From contig NZ_JAHRIB010000008.1 in NCBI RefSeq assembly GCF_019090165.1, positions 62,001-126,000 of the forward strand: DNA of 64,000 nt. The letters run 5' to 3'. Shown here in pieces: positions 54,125 through 63,453 of the stretch. The translations under genes and the position numbers were made by a program. This stretch comes from Streptomyces sp. BV286 (GTDB taxonomy: Bacteria; Actinomycetota; Actinomycetes; Streptomycetales; Streptomycetaceae). The notes beneath the pieces were generated by a model, which saw only the letters and a program-made list of their open reading frames with translations, was not told the DNA's origin and made no database searches. Every line of letters starts with the position of its first letter. The stretch's first letter is position 1.

Positions 54125-55444
54125 TCACTCGTTGGCCGCGCGCGGCCGGTCGCCGTCCTCGTACTGGTCGAAGAGGGGGGTGCGCCCTCGTTCGCGGGCG
54201 CGGCGGGCCGAGGCCGCGCGCCGGGCGTCCGCGGCGCTGTCCGAGTTGTCGTCCTCGTCGGGCTCGCCCAGCTCCTCCTCCGCCCCGGGTGCCTCGTCCG
54301 TCACGCTGTCCGCGTTCGGCTCGACCGTGCTGGACCGGGCCGAGCTCCATGCGTCGGGCCCTCCGAGGTCGACGTCGGAGGTGGCGCGCGGGGCGACCGG
54401 GGCCGTCACGTACGTCGGCAGGGGCACCGGGACGGGGTCCCAGCTCTCGCCCCGGGCCGGGCCGTGCCGGCGCTCGCGCTGCTGGTCGACCCACTCGGCG
54501 TGGTCGGTCTGCTCGACGAGGGCGCGGCGGTCGGCGGCGAGCGCGGACAGGCCGGGGTCGGTGTGCGCCTCGGGTCCGTCCTCCGGCTCGTCGGCGGTGC
54601 CGGGCTCGACGGGCGGCCGCCTCCGGGGCTGCCGCTCACGCAGCCGCTGCGCGGCGACCTCGGCGCGCCTGCGGTCCATCACATAGGTGAAGCGCCGGCG
54701 CTCCTGGGAGCGCAGGTACGCGATGTAGATGCTCAGCATCACCGCGGGTACGCCGGGCGCCCACAGGAACGCGAGCCCGCCGACGGCCGCGACGATCGCG
54801 CCGAGCGTGAAGGCGACGAAGAGCAGGACGGTCGTACGCCGCCTGCGTGCGAGCACCTTCGAACGCCGGGCGCGGGCCGCGGCCTCCGCCGCGGCGGCCC
54901 GCCGCGCGGGGGACGACGCGGGTGATCCGTTCGGCGAGGACTTGGCGCCCTGCTGGGGCACGGGCCGGCCGCCCGTCGTCCGGCTCTGCTTCGGCGCCGG
55001 GTGGGCCGGGGCCTGGGAGCCGGGTTTCGGCGCCGTCGCGGACGCCTGCCGCGATGCCTGGCGCGACGCCTGCTGGGCCTGCGCCTGCTGGGCCTGCGCC
55101 TCGGACCGCGCACCCTCCCGCGCGTCCCGGGCGTCGCGTGCGTCGCCGACATCGGCCCGTACTTCACGGCGGGTCGGAGGCATGGCGAAGGCCCGGACGT
55201 CCACCGAGTCGGTGACGCCGTCCGGGTCGGCGCGCTGCTCCCCCTCTTCGGTGGAGCGCGCCCGCAGGTCCTTGGCGTACCGGCGCTCCATGCCCGCCCG
55301 TCCGGAGAGAAGCCGGATGGCGGTGCTGAAGCGTTCCGTCGGACGGGCTTCGTTCAGCTCGTCCTGCCTACGGAGCCACATCGGCACCAAGTAGGCGGCC
55401 CAGGCCCCGACAATGACTGCGTAGATGAGGCCGCTGCTGCTCAC
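54125..55444 (-). CDS. sepX: SepX/GlpR-type divisome membrane protein
   Basis: 439 residues. One N-terminal helix (SSGLIYAVIVGAWAAYLVPMWLRR) is followed by a long disordered cytoplasmic stretch rich in Ala, Gln, Arg and Ser (with QQAQAQQ and SRQASRQAS runs). Two adjacent helices follow (about 208-250, TTVLLFVAFTLGAIVAAVGG and WAPGVPAVMLSIYIAYL), then an acidic C-terminus. The pattern and position downstream of a moeA-like gene match SepX of Streptomyces, needed for hyphal septation, and GlpR of corynebacteria, the membrane receptor of gephyrin-like Glp. TACCGT (55457-55452) ends 7 bases before GTG 55444, so the mRNA may be leaderless. Confidence 0.8.
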   Translation of the reverse strand: MSSSGLIYAVIVGAWAAYLVPMWLRRQDELNEARPTERFSTAIRLLSGRAGMERRYAKDLRARSTEEGEQRADPDGVTDSVDVRAFAMPPTRREVRADVGDARDARDAREGARSEAQAQQAQAQQASRQASRQASATAPKPGSQAPAHPAPKQSRTTGGRPVPQQGAKSSPNGSPASSPARRAAAAEAAARARRSKVLARRRRTTVLLFVAFTLGAIVAAVGGLAFLWAPGVPAVMLSIYIAYLRSQERRRFTYVMDRRRAEVAAQRLRERQPRRRPPVEPGTADEPEDGPEAHTDPGLSALAADRRALVEQTDHAEWVDQQRERRHGPARGESWDPVPVPLPTYVTAPVAPRATSDVDLGGPDAWSSARSSTVEPNADSVTDEAPGAEEELGEPDEDDNSDSAADARRAASARRARERGRTPLFDQYEDGDRPRAANE

Positions 55445-55621
55445 GCCTCACACGGTAGAGGGGTTTGCATGAGGCCATCTGCCAATTGAGCCGGTGTGTC
55501 GCACGATCTGGCTGATATTTCGAGCTTTTTTTGTGACCGATGCGATCAGCAGGCCACCGGGAGTGCGAAATCAATGCCCGAGGATGGTCGATCACCGATC
55601 ACTTTCGAACACCTATTTCAT
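55445..55621. other. AT-rich spacer between rimJ and sepX
   Basis: This 177-bp gap is unusually A/T-rich for the genome, with a run of seven T on the plus strand (about 55525-55531), ATATTTCG and a CGATCACCGATCAC repeat. It likely carries the sepX promoter. A GACAC motif (minus strand, in TGCGACACACC) matches the WhiA core and is worth noting but short. Confidence 0.4.
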
Positions 55622-56281
55622 TTACGCGGTGTTCCGGGGCGTGTCCCGCGGCGAGTTTTCAGACGTGTTCCGCGACCGTGTGCGCCGCCAGCGGGCCAGC
55701 AGTCCTTCGGGCACCTCTTCGGCCGTGAGCGCGAAGACGAGGTGGTCACGCCAGGCGCCGTCGATGTGCAGATATCGGGGACGAAGGCCTTCGTCGCGGA
55801 ATCCGAGTTTCTCCACGACCCGCCGGCTCGGTCCGTTCTCGGGCCGAATGCAGACCTCGATGCGGTGCAGACCAACGGTCCGGAAGCAGTGGTCGGACGC
55901 CAGAGCGACGGCCGTCGGCATCACTCCGCGACCGGCGACCGCCTCGTCCACCCAGTAGCCGATATGACCCGAACACATGGAGCCCCAGGTGATTCCGGCG
56001 ACCGTCAACTGCCCGACGAGCCGCCCCTGGTACTCGATGACGAACGGCAGCATCCGCCCCGAGTTCGCCTCGGTGCGCAGATGTCGGACCATCTGGCGGT
56101 ACGTCGGCCGGTGGGCGATGGGCCCGCTCGGCGTGGGCGGCGGGATGGTCGCCTCCCAGGGGCGCAGCCAGTCGCGGTTGCGCCGGTTGACGTCACGCCA
56201 GGCTCGCTGGTCGCGCAGCTTTATGGGCCTGAGGACCACATCGCCGTCCACCAGCTCGACCGGCCAGGATGGGGTGTTCAG
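55622..56281 (-). CDS. rimJ: RimJ/RimL-type GNAT acetyltransferase, probable CTG start
   Basis: 219 residues. GNAT of the ribosomal-protein-alanine acetyltransferase type: VVLRPIKLRDQRAWRDVNRRN, IGYWVDEAVAGRGVMPTAVA (acetyl-CoA loop) and LHRIEVCIRPENGPSRRVVEK then LGFRDEG. No ATG or GTG occurs before the conserved [19 protein letters not shown] at 56281-56279 overlaps the mogA stop (CTGA) and has GGGGGTG ahead, in the way the other genes of this operon are coupled. GTG 56251 would delete ten residues. It sits between mogA and sepX, as its homologue sits between glp and glpR in corynebacteria. Confidence 0.85.
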   Translation of the reverse strand: MNTPSWPVELVDGDVVLRPIKLRDQRAWRDVNRRNRDWLRPWEATIPPPTPSGPIAHRPTYRQMVRHLRTEANSGRMLPFVIEYQGRLVGQLTVAGITWGSMCSGHIGYWVDEAVAGRGVMPTAVALASDHCFRTVGLHRIEVCIRPENGPSRRVVEKLGFRDEGLRPRYLHIDGAWRDHLVFALTAEEVPEGLLARWRRTRSRNTSENSPRDTPRNTA

Positions 56282-56823
56282 CTCGCACCCCCGCTGTCGC
56301 CGGGTCTGGGGTGGTCGCCGCCGCGGATCTGGTCGACGGCATGGGTCAGGAGGGGTTCGAGGACGGCCAGGCCGTCCCGGACCCCGCCGGTGGAGCCCGG
56401 CAGGTTCACGATCAGTGTCCTCTCCGCGACGCCGGCGAGGCCGCGGGAGAGCGCGGCCGTCGGGACCTTGTCCCTTCCGAACGCTCTGATGGCCTCGGGA
56501 ATGCCCGGCACCTCGTAGGCGATCACCTTGCGCGTGGCCTCCGGGGTGCGGTCGGTGGGCGAGATGCCCGTGCCGCCGGTGGTCACGATGACGTCGTATC
56601 CCGCTTCGACGCCGCTGAGCAGTGCGCTCTCGACGGGGTCCCCGTCGGGGACCACCCGAGGCCCGTCGACGGCGAAGCCGAACTTCGTGAGCCCCTCGGC
56701 GATCAGGGGCCCGCCCCTGTCCTCGTAGACACCGGCGGCCGCGCGGTTCGAGGCCGTCACGACGAGGGCGCTGTACGGGGCGGCCGGCGCGCCTTCGGCC
56801 GACGGCCCGGGCTGCGCCGTCAT
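56278..56823 (-). CDS. mogA: MogA/MoaB-type molybdopterin adenylyltransferase
   Basis: 181 residues. [23 protein letters not shown] and the molybdopterin-binding [18 protein letters not shown] followed by [12 protein letters not shown] identify the MogA/MoaB family, which adenylylates molybdopterin before metal insertion. ATG 56823 overlaps the moaC stop by four bases and its own stop overlaps the rimJ start. Confidence 0.93.
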   Translation of the reverse strand: MTAQPGPSAEGAPAAPYSALVVTASNRAAAGVYEDRGGPLIAEGLTKFGFAVDGPRVVPDGDPVESALLSGVEAGYDVIVTTGGTGISPTDRTPEATRKVIAYEVPGIPEAIRAFGRDKVPTAALSRGLAGVAERTLIVNLPGSTGGVRDGLAVLEPLLTHAVDQIRGGDHPRPGDSGGAS

Positions 56824-57299
56824 GCCCGGCTCCAGTCGCCCGACTTGCCGCCCGTCTTCTCCTCCACACGCACGTCCGTGATGACCGCCCCCTTGTCGAC
56901 CGCCTTGACCATGTCGATCACGGTGAGCGCCGCGACGGTGACCGCGGTGAGGGCCTCCATCTCGACGCCCGTGCGGTCGGTGGTCTTCACGGTGGCCAGG
57001 ATCTCGACGGCGTCGTCCGCGACCGACAGGTCCAGCTTGACACCCGACACCGACAACGGGTGGCAGAGCGGGATCAGATCCGGTGTGCGCTTGGCGCCCA
57101 TGATGCCCGCGATGCGCGCGGTGGCGAGGGCGTCGCCCTTGGGCACTCCCTCGCCGCGCAGCAGTTCGATCACGCGGGGCGAGACCAGCACGCGGCCGCT
57201 CGCGCGAGCGGTGCGTGCGGTCACGTCCTTCTCGGACACGTCGACCATGCGGGCGGCGCCCGCCTCGTCGATGTGGGTCAGTCGGTCCTGCGTACTCAT
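56820..57299 (-). CDS. moaC: Cyclic pyranopterin monophosphate synthase
   Basis: 159 residues. Signature stretches are [35 protein letters not shown] and [20 protein letters not shown]. It converts 3',8-cyclo-7,8-dihydro-GTP, made by MoaA, to cPMP in molybdenum-cofactor synthesis. It follows moeA by 62 bp and overlaps mogA, but moaA itself is not in the window. Confidence 0.95.
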   Translation of the reverse strand: MSTQDRLTHIDEAGAARMVDVSEKDVTARTARASGRVLVSPRVIELLRGEGVPKGDALATARIAGIMGAKRTPDLIPLCHPLSVSGVKLDLSVADDAVEILATVKTTDRTGVEMEALTAVTVAALTVIDMVKAVDKGAVITDVRVEEKTGGKSGDWSRA

Positions 57300-57361
57300 G
57301 CTGTGGCGGCGCTCCCGGTCGGGCCAGTTGTGCGCGACACGGTACCCCCAACTCGGCGCTC

Positions 57362-58684
57362 TCAGCCGAGCAGGACCACCTCGACGTCGGTGCCGGGCTC
57401 CACGGACTCGGTGGACTCCGGGACGACGATCAGCGCGTCGGCGTGTGCGAGGGCCGCGATCAGGTGGGATCCGGCGCCACCGACGGGCGTCACCTCCCCG
57501 TTCGCGTACTGCCCGCGCAGGAATTGACGGCGTCCGGCGGGTGAGGTGAGTGCCTTGTCCGTGCGGAGCTTCGCCCTGGTGGTGGGCCGGTGGATGTCGT
57601 CGACGCCCATCAGGGCGCGGATCGCAGGGCGCACGAACAGCTCGAAGGACACGTACGACGACACGGGGTTGCCCGGGAGCGCGAGCAGCGGGGTGTGGTC
57701 GGGGCCGATGGAGCCGAAGCCCTGGGGTTTGCCGGGCTGCATGGCGAGCTTGCGGAAGTCGATGCCGCCGCCCTCCTCGTCCTCGTCGCCGACCGAGGAG
57801 AGCGCCTCCTTGACGACGTCGTACGCGCCGACGCTGACGCCGCCCGTGGTGACCACGAGGTCGGCGCGGATGAGCTGGTCCTCGATGGTGGCGCGGAGTG
57901 TGTCGGCGTCGTCGGCGACCGCGCCGACCCGGTAGGCGATCGCTCCGGCGTCCCTGGCCGCGGCGCACAGCGCGAAGCTGTTGGAGTCGTAGATCTGGCC
58001 GGTGGCCAACTCCGTGTCGGGCTGGACGAGTTCGCTGCCGGTGGACAGGACCACCACGCGGGGGCGCGGGCGCACGCGGACGGTCCCCCGGCCGATCGCG
58101 GCGAGCAGCCCGATCTGCGGCGGGCCGAGCACGGTGCCCGCGCAGAGCGCGCGGTCGCCGGCCTTCACGTCGCTGCCCTTGGCGCGCACGTGCGCGCGTG
58201 CCTGCGCCGGGCGGTGGACGTGCACCTGTCCGGAGGCGCCCTCAGGGGACGCGCTGCGGGCGCGCATCCCGGAGACGGGGCCCTCGCCGAGGCCCCCGTC
58301 GGTCCACTCCACGGGGACGACGGCCTCGGCGCCGGGCGGCAGCGGGGCGCCCGTCATGATGCGGGCGGCCTGGCCGGGGCCCACGTGGAGCAGCTCGGAC
58401 TCGCCCGCCGCGACGTCTCCGACGACCGTGAGCACGGCCGGGTACTCCTCGCTCGCGCCCGCCACATCGGCGACCCGGACCGCGTACCCGTCCATCGAGC
58501 TGTTGTCGAACGGCGGCAGGGAGACCGGCACCGTGACGTCCTCGACCAGCACGCAGCCCTGGGCGTCGAGGAGCTGCAGCTCGATCGGTTCGAGGGGGCG
58601 CACGGTCGCGAGGATGTCCTCCAGGTGCTCCGTCACCGACCAGAGGTGGTCCTGGCCGGTGACACGGGTCGCGGCACTGCTCAA
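57362..58684 (-). CDS. glp: MoeA/gephyrin-like protein (Glp)
   Basis: 440 residues. MoeA architecture: [17 protein letters not shown], the MoCF domain with [10 protein letters not shown] and [26 protein letters not shown] and a C-terminal beta domain. MoeA inserts molybdate into adenylylated molybdopterin. In corynebacteria the homologue beside rimJ and glpR (Glp) instead binds the FtsZ C-terminus and a membrane receptor. Genome context here favours Glp or a dual role. A 30-residue insert around [20 protein letters not shown] (about 165-195) is not in E. coli MoeA. The start is TTG 58684, four bases after galU, with GAGGAG ten bases ahead. Confidence 0.85.
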   Translation of the reverse strand: MSSAATRVTGQDHLWSVTEHLEDILATVRPLEPIELQLLDAQGCVLVEDVTVPVSLPPFDNSSMDGYAVRVADVAGASEEYPAVLTVVGDVAAGESELLHVGPGQAARIMTGAPLPPGAEAVVPVEWTDGGLGEGPVSGMRARSASPEGASGQVHVHRPAQARAHVRAKGSDVKAGDRALCAGTVLGPPQIGLLAAIGRGTVRVRPRPRVVVLSTGSELVQPDTELATGQIYDSNSFALCAAARDAGAIAYRVGAVADDADTLRATIEDQLIRADLVVTTGGVSVGAYDVVKEALSSVGDEDEEGGGIDFRKLAMQPGKPQGFGSIGPDHTPLLALPGNPVSSYVSFELFVRPAIRALMGVDDIHRPTTRAKLRTDKALTSPAGRRQFLRGQYANGEVTPVGGAGSHLIAALAHADALIVVPESTESVEPGTDVEVVLLG

Positions 58685-58688
58685 GTTC

Positions 58689-59591
58689 CTACATCTCCTC
58701 GGTGACGTAACTGCGAAGCCAGGTCCGGAAGTCCGGGCCCAGGTCTTCACGTTCGCACGCGAGTCTGACAATGGCACGCAGGTAGTCGCCGCGGTCGCCG
58801 GTGTCATAGCGGCGGCCCTTGAAGACGACGCCGTGCACGGGGCCGCCGACCTTCTCGTCGTCCGCGAGCTGCTGGAGGGCGTCGGTGAGCTGGATCTCGC
58901 CGCCGCGGCCGGGCTCGGTCTTGCGGAGTATGTCGAAGATGTGCGGGTCGAGGACGTAGCGGCCGATGATCGCGTAGTTGCTGGGGGCGTCCGCCGGGTC
59001 GGGCTTCTCGACGAGGCCGGTCACCCTGACGACGTCGCCGTCCTCGGTGGACTCGACGGCCGCGCATCCGTAGAGGTGGATCTGCTCGGGCTCGACCTCC
59101 ATGAGCGCGACGACGCTGCCGCCGTGCTGCTCCTGGACGTCGACCATGCGCTTGAGCAGCGGGTCGCGCGGGTCGATGAGGTCGTCGCCGAGGAGCACGG
59201 CGAAGGGCTCGTCGCCGACGTGCGGGGCGGCGCAGAGCACGGCGTGGCCGAGGCCCTTGGGGTCGCCCTGGCGGACGTAGTGCATGGTGGCGAGGTCGCT
59301 TGACTCCTGCACCTTGGCGAGCCGGTTGGCGTCGCCCTTCTTCTGAAGGGCGGATTCCAGCTCGTAGTTGCGGTCGAAGTGGTCCTCGAGGGGGCGCTTG
59401 TTGCGTCCCGTGATCATGAGGACGTCATCGAGGCCCGCGGAGGCGGCCTCCTCGACCACGTACTGGATCGCCGGCTTGTCGACGACCGGCAGCATCTCTT
59501 TGGGAGTGGCCTTGGTGGCCGGCAGGAACCGGGTGCCGAGACCTGCTGCGGGGATGACAGCCTTGCTGATCCTTGGGTGTGCCTGAGTCAT
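58689..59591 (-). CDS. galU: UTP-glucose-1-phosphate uridylyltransferase
   Basis: 300 residues. Nucleotidyltransferase motifs are VIPAAGLGTRFLPATKATPK, MITGRNKRPLEDHFD, LLGDDLIDP and GLVEKPDPADAPSNYAIIGR. It makes UDP-glucose for glycogen, cell-surface glycans and, with galE/galT, for the Leloir pathway encoded at 9-12 kb. ATG 59591 is preferred over 59603. First gene of the run galU-glp-moaC-mogA-rimJ-sepX. Confidence 0.96.
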   Translation of the reverse strand: MTQAHPRISKAVIPAAGLGTRFLPATKATPKEMLPVVDKPAIQYVVEEAASAGLDDVLMITGRNKRPLEDHFDRNYELESALQKKGDANRLAKVQESSDLATMHYVRQGDPKGLGHAVLCAAPHVGDEPFAVLLGDDLIDPRDPLLKRMVDVQEQHGGSVVALMEVEPEQIHLYGCAAVESTEDGDVVRVTGLVEKPDPADAPSNYAIIGRYVLDPHIFDILRKTEPGRGGEIQLTDALQQLADDEKVGGPVHGVVFKGRRYDTGDRGDYLRAIVRLACEREDLGPDFRTWLRSYVTEEM

Positions 59592-59685
59592 GCACGCCAC
59601 CATATCCGGTGCCTTTGTAGGGAATCTGTGGCTCCGGTTAATTCGCTCTCATATGAGCGCATTATGAAGGGTACGGAACAAGTCT

Positions 59686-60300
59686 ATGAGCCGCCTGGGA
59701 CCCGAAGACGAGTCTGGCAAGCGATGGTTGCGGCGGGATCTCCTCGCGGTGAGGAGCCGGTTGACGGCCGGTGACGTGCAAGAAACCGGGGCCGCACTCG
59801 CCGCCCGCGCCCTGGAGCTGCCCGAGCTGGCGCACGCGCGCACGGTGGCAGCCTACGTGTCCGTGGGGAGTGAACCGGGCACCCGCGCGCTCCTCGACGC
59901 GCTCCACGCGCGCGGAGTGCACGTCCTGCTTCCGGCGCTGCTGGCGGACAACGACCTCGACTGGGGCGCGTACGACGGACCGGACTCGCTCGTCGGCGTC
60001 CGGCACGGCGGCAGGATGACGCTCCTGGAGCCCGCGGGCGAGCGGCTGGGCCCGGAGGCCGTGCTCGCGGCCGACGCCGTGCTGCTGCCGGGTCTCGCCG
60101 TGGACGCGCGCGGGCTGCGGCTCGGCCGCGGCGGCGGATCGTACGACCGGGTGCTCGCCCGTCTGGAGCGGGCGGCCGCCGATCCGGCCCTGGTGGTGCT
60201 GCTGTACGACTCCGAAGTGGTCGGCCGCGTCCCCGAGGAGCCGCACGACAGGCCGGTGCACGCGGCGGTGACGCCTTCGGCAGTACACCGCTTCCGCTGA
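59686..60300 (+). CDS. 5-formyltetrahydrofolate cyclo-ligase
   Basis: 204 residues. The N-terminal KRWLRRDLLAVRSRL and the ATP/folate loop LRLGRGGGSYDRVLARL are diagnostic. It converts 5-formyl-THF to 5,10-methenyl-THF with ATP. It diverges from galU across 94 bp, which include the palindrome CTCATATGAG (59648-59657). This neighbour pair is conserved in actinobacteria. Confidence 0.93.
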   Translation: MSRLGPEDESGKRWLRRDLLAVRSRLTAGDVQETGAALAARALELPELAHARTVAAYVSVGSEPGTRALLDALHARGVHVLLPALLADNDLDWGAYDGPDSLVGVRHGGRMTLLEPAGERLGPEAVLAADAVLLPGLAVDARGLRLGRGGGSYDRVLARLERAAADPALVVLLYDSEVVGRVPEEPHDRPVHAAVTPSAVHRFR

Positions 60301-60325
60301 CCCTCCCGGAGCGGCCGGGTACGCG

Positions 60326-60357
60326 AACGGCCCTCCACGCGCGCGTGGAGGGCCGTT
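60326..60357. terminator. Bidirectional terminator
   Basis: A 16-bp perfect palindrome, left arm AACGGCCCTCCACGCG (60326-60341), right arm 60342-60357, followed by TT. It lies between the convergent cyclo-ligase and penicillin acylase genes. Confidence 0.85.
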
Positions 60358-60368
60358 TCACGTGCCGT

Positions 60369-63134
60369 CTAGGGCTGCAGGACCAGTGTGTCCGACGTGG
60401 CCTTGTCGACCGCCCGGTCCGAGGAGACCCACGGCAGCAGCTCGCCCTTGACCCACTTGCCCGTCTGGTCGATGTAGTGGGCACTGTAGGCATGACCGGA
60501 GGCACCGGTGAGGTTGATCCACTTGGACTTGTCGAAGTCGTCGAGGTTCACCACCATGCGCATCGACGGCACCCAGACCACCGAGTAGCCGCCCGCCGCG
60601 TTCCAGCCGGTGGCGTTCACCGCCGCCTCGCCGCCGCCCATGTTGTACGGGCCGCGGTTGAGCATGTACTGCAGGAAGCCGGGGCCCTCGATGCCCATGG
60701 TCTGGTTCTTCAGGTACAGCCGGTGCAGCCGGCCCCAGCTCCAGGTGTCGATGTCCTTGCCGAGCTTGGCGGTGAGCTCCCAGCGCGCGTCCTTGAGGGC
60801 CCGCGCGAACAGCTCGTCACGCGTGTCCACGACGGTCTGGTCGGTGCGCGTCTTGGGCGCCGACCACCAGTCGTTGTCCTCGTCGTCGAGGATCTTGCGG
60901 ACCACCTCGAACCAGCGGTCACCGCCGTCCGGCTGCGCGCTGTCCGCGTCGCGCTGGCCGCACTCGCGCACCTTGTCGTCCTCGTTGTCGACCGGCCCCG
61001 TGGAGTCGGTCGGCTCGACGTACAGGCACTGGCCCTTGACCCGCAGCTCCTTGGGCAGCTTGTTGCCGAAGGCGAGCTTGAGGATGTTGCGCCAGGTCGC
61101 GTTGAAGTACGCGGCCGCGGCCGAGTCGGCGTCCTGGGTGTAGTTCCAGCCCTCCAGGAGCTTCTGCGCCTCGCGGACGTACTTGTCGTCCACGTCGATC
61201 TTGAGCAGCTTGGGCACCAGCAGCTTGGCGATCTCGCTGCTGTTGTCGAGCTGCATCTGGCGCATGTCGTCCGTCGAGACCTTGCCGCCGTTCTTGATCT
61301 TCGACTCGATGAGATCGGCGATCCGCTGGCTGCGCGTGCCGTAGCCCCAGTCCGTGGTGAGCGTGTACGGGTACTTGTCCTTGTCGACGACGGCCTGGTT
61401 GGCGGTCACGATGTACCCGCGCTTCGGGTTGTACTCGTACGGCAGCTCGTCCTGATCGATGTAACCGGTCCAGCGGTACTTCGAGTCCCAGCCGGGCGAC
61501 GGCAGCGAGCCGTCGCCCTCGCCGCGGATCGGGATCCGGCCGGGCAGCTGGTAGCCGATGTGGTTCTCGATGTCCGCGTAGACCAGGTTCTGCGACGGTA
61601 CGTCGAAGAGGGCGGCGGCCTTGCGGAAGTCCGTCCAGTTCGCGGCCCTGTTCATCGCGAAGACGGCGTCCATGGAGGTGCCCGGGTCCAGGGCGGTCCA
61701 GCGCAGGGCGATCGCGTAGCCGTCACCGCGGTCGGGGGCCGCGCTGTCGACACCGGCCTTCTTGCCGACCTTCACGAGCTCGTCGTAGCGGTCGGACAGC
61801 AGCGGGCCGTTGTTGGTCTCCCGGACGACGATGGACTTGCTCTCACCGCCCGCGACGTCGATCTTCTCCTTGCGGGTGGTGAAGGGCAGCACCTTGTCGT
61901 CGTACTCGTAGCCGTCCCCGGTGAGCTTCTCCAGGTACAGGTCGGTGACGTCGGCGCCGGAGTTGGTCATGCCCCAGGAGATGTTCTCGTTGTGGCCGAT
62001 CACCACACCCGGCATGCCCGCGAAGGTGTACCCCGAGACGTCGTACCGGCACTTCTCCGAGACGCTCTTGCAGTGCAGGCCCATCTGGTACCAGACCGAC
62101 GGGAGCGAGGGCGACAGGTGCGGGTCGTTGGCCAGCAGCGGCTTACCGCTGATGGTGTGCTCGCCGCCGACGACCCAGGAGTTGGATCCGATGCCGTTGC
62201 CGTTCACGCCGACGGCCTCGGGGACGTCGTCGAGCACCTTGTAGAGACCCGACAGCTGGCTCTGGAGCCCCGAGGGGGCCGTGGTGCCGTTCGCCAGCCC
62301 GGTGCCGGCCGCGGAGCCCGCAGCGGTTCCGGTTCCGGTGCCGCCGCCCTGCTCGTACTCCTCGGTGACGCTGTTGTACTGGCCCTCCTGCACGATCGGC
62401 TTGTTCCGGTCGTACGGGTAGTCCGGGTACAGGTCGGCGATCTGCTTCGGGCCGAGGCGGCTGGTCATCAGGGAGCGGTCGATCTCGTCCTGCATGTTGC
62501 CGCGCAGGTCCCAGGCCATCGCCTTGAGCCAGGCCACGGAGTCGACCGGGGTCCACGCCTTGGGCCTGTAGTCGTTGGAGAAGCCCAGCGCCGCGTACTC
62601 CAGGGAGATGTCCGCGCCGTCCTTGCCCTTCAGGTAGGCGTTGACCCCCTTGGAGTAGGCCTGGAGATACTTCTTCGTCTCCGCGGACAGCTTGGTCTTG
62701 TACTCCTTCTCCGCCACCCGCTCCCAGCCGAGCGTGCGCAGGAACTCGTCCTCGTCGACCTGGCTCTCGCCGAACATCTCGGAGAGCTTGCCCGCGGTCA
62801 TGTGGCGGCGGACGTCCATCTCGTAGAACCGGTCCTGCGCCTGGACGTAGCCCTGCGCCATGAACAGGTCCTCGTCGGTCGAGGCGTAGATCTGCGGGAT
62901 CCCGTAACCGTCCCGCTTCACGTCCACGGGGCCCGACAGGGCGTCGAGCGTGAGGGAACCCTTGGTCTGCGGGAAGGAGGCACGGACGGTGCTGATGCTC
63001 CAGAACGCCCCGTAGGCGACGCCGCCGATGATGGCCAGAACCAGGACGATCAGGATCAGACGGGCTCTGCGCCCCTTCTTCCTGCCGGACTTGCCGGGCT
63101 TTTGACCGGAAGATGCGGTGGTGTTGGGGGGCAT
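60369..63134 (-). CDS. Penicillin acylase-family Ntn hydrolase
   Basis: 921 residues, single-pass membrane-anchored by a helix at about 25-47 (ARLILIVLVLAIIGGVAYGAF) after a basic tail, so the enzyme faces outward. The family alpha-chain region (VDVKRDGYGIPQIYA, AQGYVQAQDRFYEMDVRRHM) precedes a Gly/Thr-rich spacer and the autoprocessing site GIG/SNSWVVGG, where Ser317 would become the N-terminal nucleophile. The beta-chain follows with NNGPL and GYQLPGRIPIRGEGDGSLP. Homologues cleave penicillin G side chains, acyl-homoserine lactones or lipopeptides; the substrate is not evident. ATG 63134 has AAGGA ahead. Confidence 0.92.
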   Translation of the reverse strand: MPPNTTASSGQKPGKSGRKKGRRARLILIVLVLAIIGGVAYGAFWSISTVRASFPQTKGSLTLDALSGPVDVKRDGYGIPQIYASTDEDLFMAQGYVQAQDRFYEMDVRRHMTAGKLSEMFGESQVDEDEFLRTLGWERVAEKEYKTKLSAETKKYLQAYSKGVNAYLKGKDGADISLEYAALGFSNDYRPKAWTPVDSVAWLKAMAWDLRGNMQDEIDRSLMTSRLGPKQIADLYPDYPYDRNKPIVQEGQYNSVTEEYEQGGGTGTGTAAGSAAGTGLANGTTAPSGLQSQLSGLYKVLDDVPEAVGVNGNGIGSNSWVVGGEHTISGKPLLANDPHLSPSLPSVWYQMGLHCKSVSEKCRYDVSGYTFAGMPGVVIGHNENISWGMTNSGADVTDLYLEKLTGDGYEYDDKVLPFTTRKEKIDVAGGESKSIVVRETNNGPLLSDRYDELVKVGKKAGVDSAAPDRGDGYAIALRWTALDPGTSMDAVFAMNRAANWTDFRKAAALFDVPSQNLVYADIENHIGYQLPGRIPIRGEGDGSLPSPGWDSKYRWTGYIDQDELPYEYNPKRGYIVTANQAVVDKDKYPYTLTTDWGYGTRSQRIADLIESKIKNGGKVSTDDMRQMQLDNSSEIAKLLVPKLLKIDVDDKYVREAQKLLEGWNYTQDADSAAAAYFNATWRNILKLAFGNKLPKELRVKGQCLYVEPTDSTGPVDNEDDKVRECGQRDADSAQPDGGDRWFEVVRKILDDEDNDWWSAPKTRTDQTVVDTRDELFARALKDARWELTAKLGKDIDTWSWGRLHRLYLKNQTMGIEGPGFLQYMLNRGPYNMGGGEAAVNATGWNAAGGYSVVWVPSMRMVVNLDDFDKSKWINLTGASGHAYSAHYIDQTGKWVKGELLPWVSSDRAVDKATSDTLVLQP

Positions 63135-63453
63135 CGCTGTCCTTGCTGTCCTCACGCGAGCGGCAGGCGGGCTTGTCCATTTGACTGAGCGCTGGAGCAA
63201 CCATAGGCGCAGGGCCAACCCGGACTTGACGCGGAGTCGGCAACCCGGGCGGACGGGAGTTCGATCTTGCCCTGCCGAGTGTCAAGAAAGCGTCAAGAGT
63301 TAGGTAAGGTAACGAAGTAGTTGACGCATCGGAGCAGCTGAATCGGCCACAGTTGAATTTTCACCGTGACCCGACGGTGCCACCGGCCCGATCGGCCCCA
63401 GTGATCCGACTGGTCAGACTGATCCACCAGGAACGGCGAGAAGGGAACAGCCG
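63135..63453. promoter_or_regulatory. Divergent promoter region, penicillin acylase / antiporter
   Basis: 319 bp without a gene on either strand. The centre (63280-63360) is relatively A/T-rich and contains GTCAAGA twice (63281-63300), i.e. TTGACA and TTGACG on the minus strand, and TTGACG on the plus strand near 63321. These are candidate -35 elements for both directions, but matching -10 hexamers are not convincing. No riboswitch structure was recognised. Confidence 0.4.

Noticed and set aside
60345..63188. 947-residue plus-strand ORF opposite penicillin acylase
   Set aside because: Reverse-frame shadow rich in Val/Arg/Asp/Leu with no motif.
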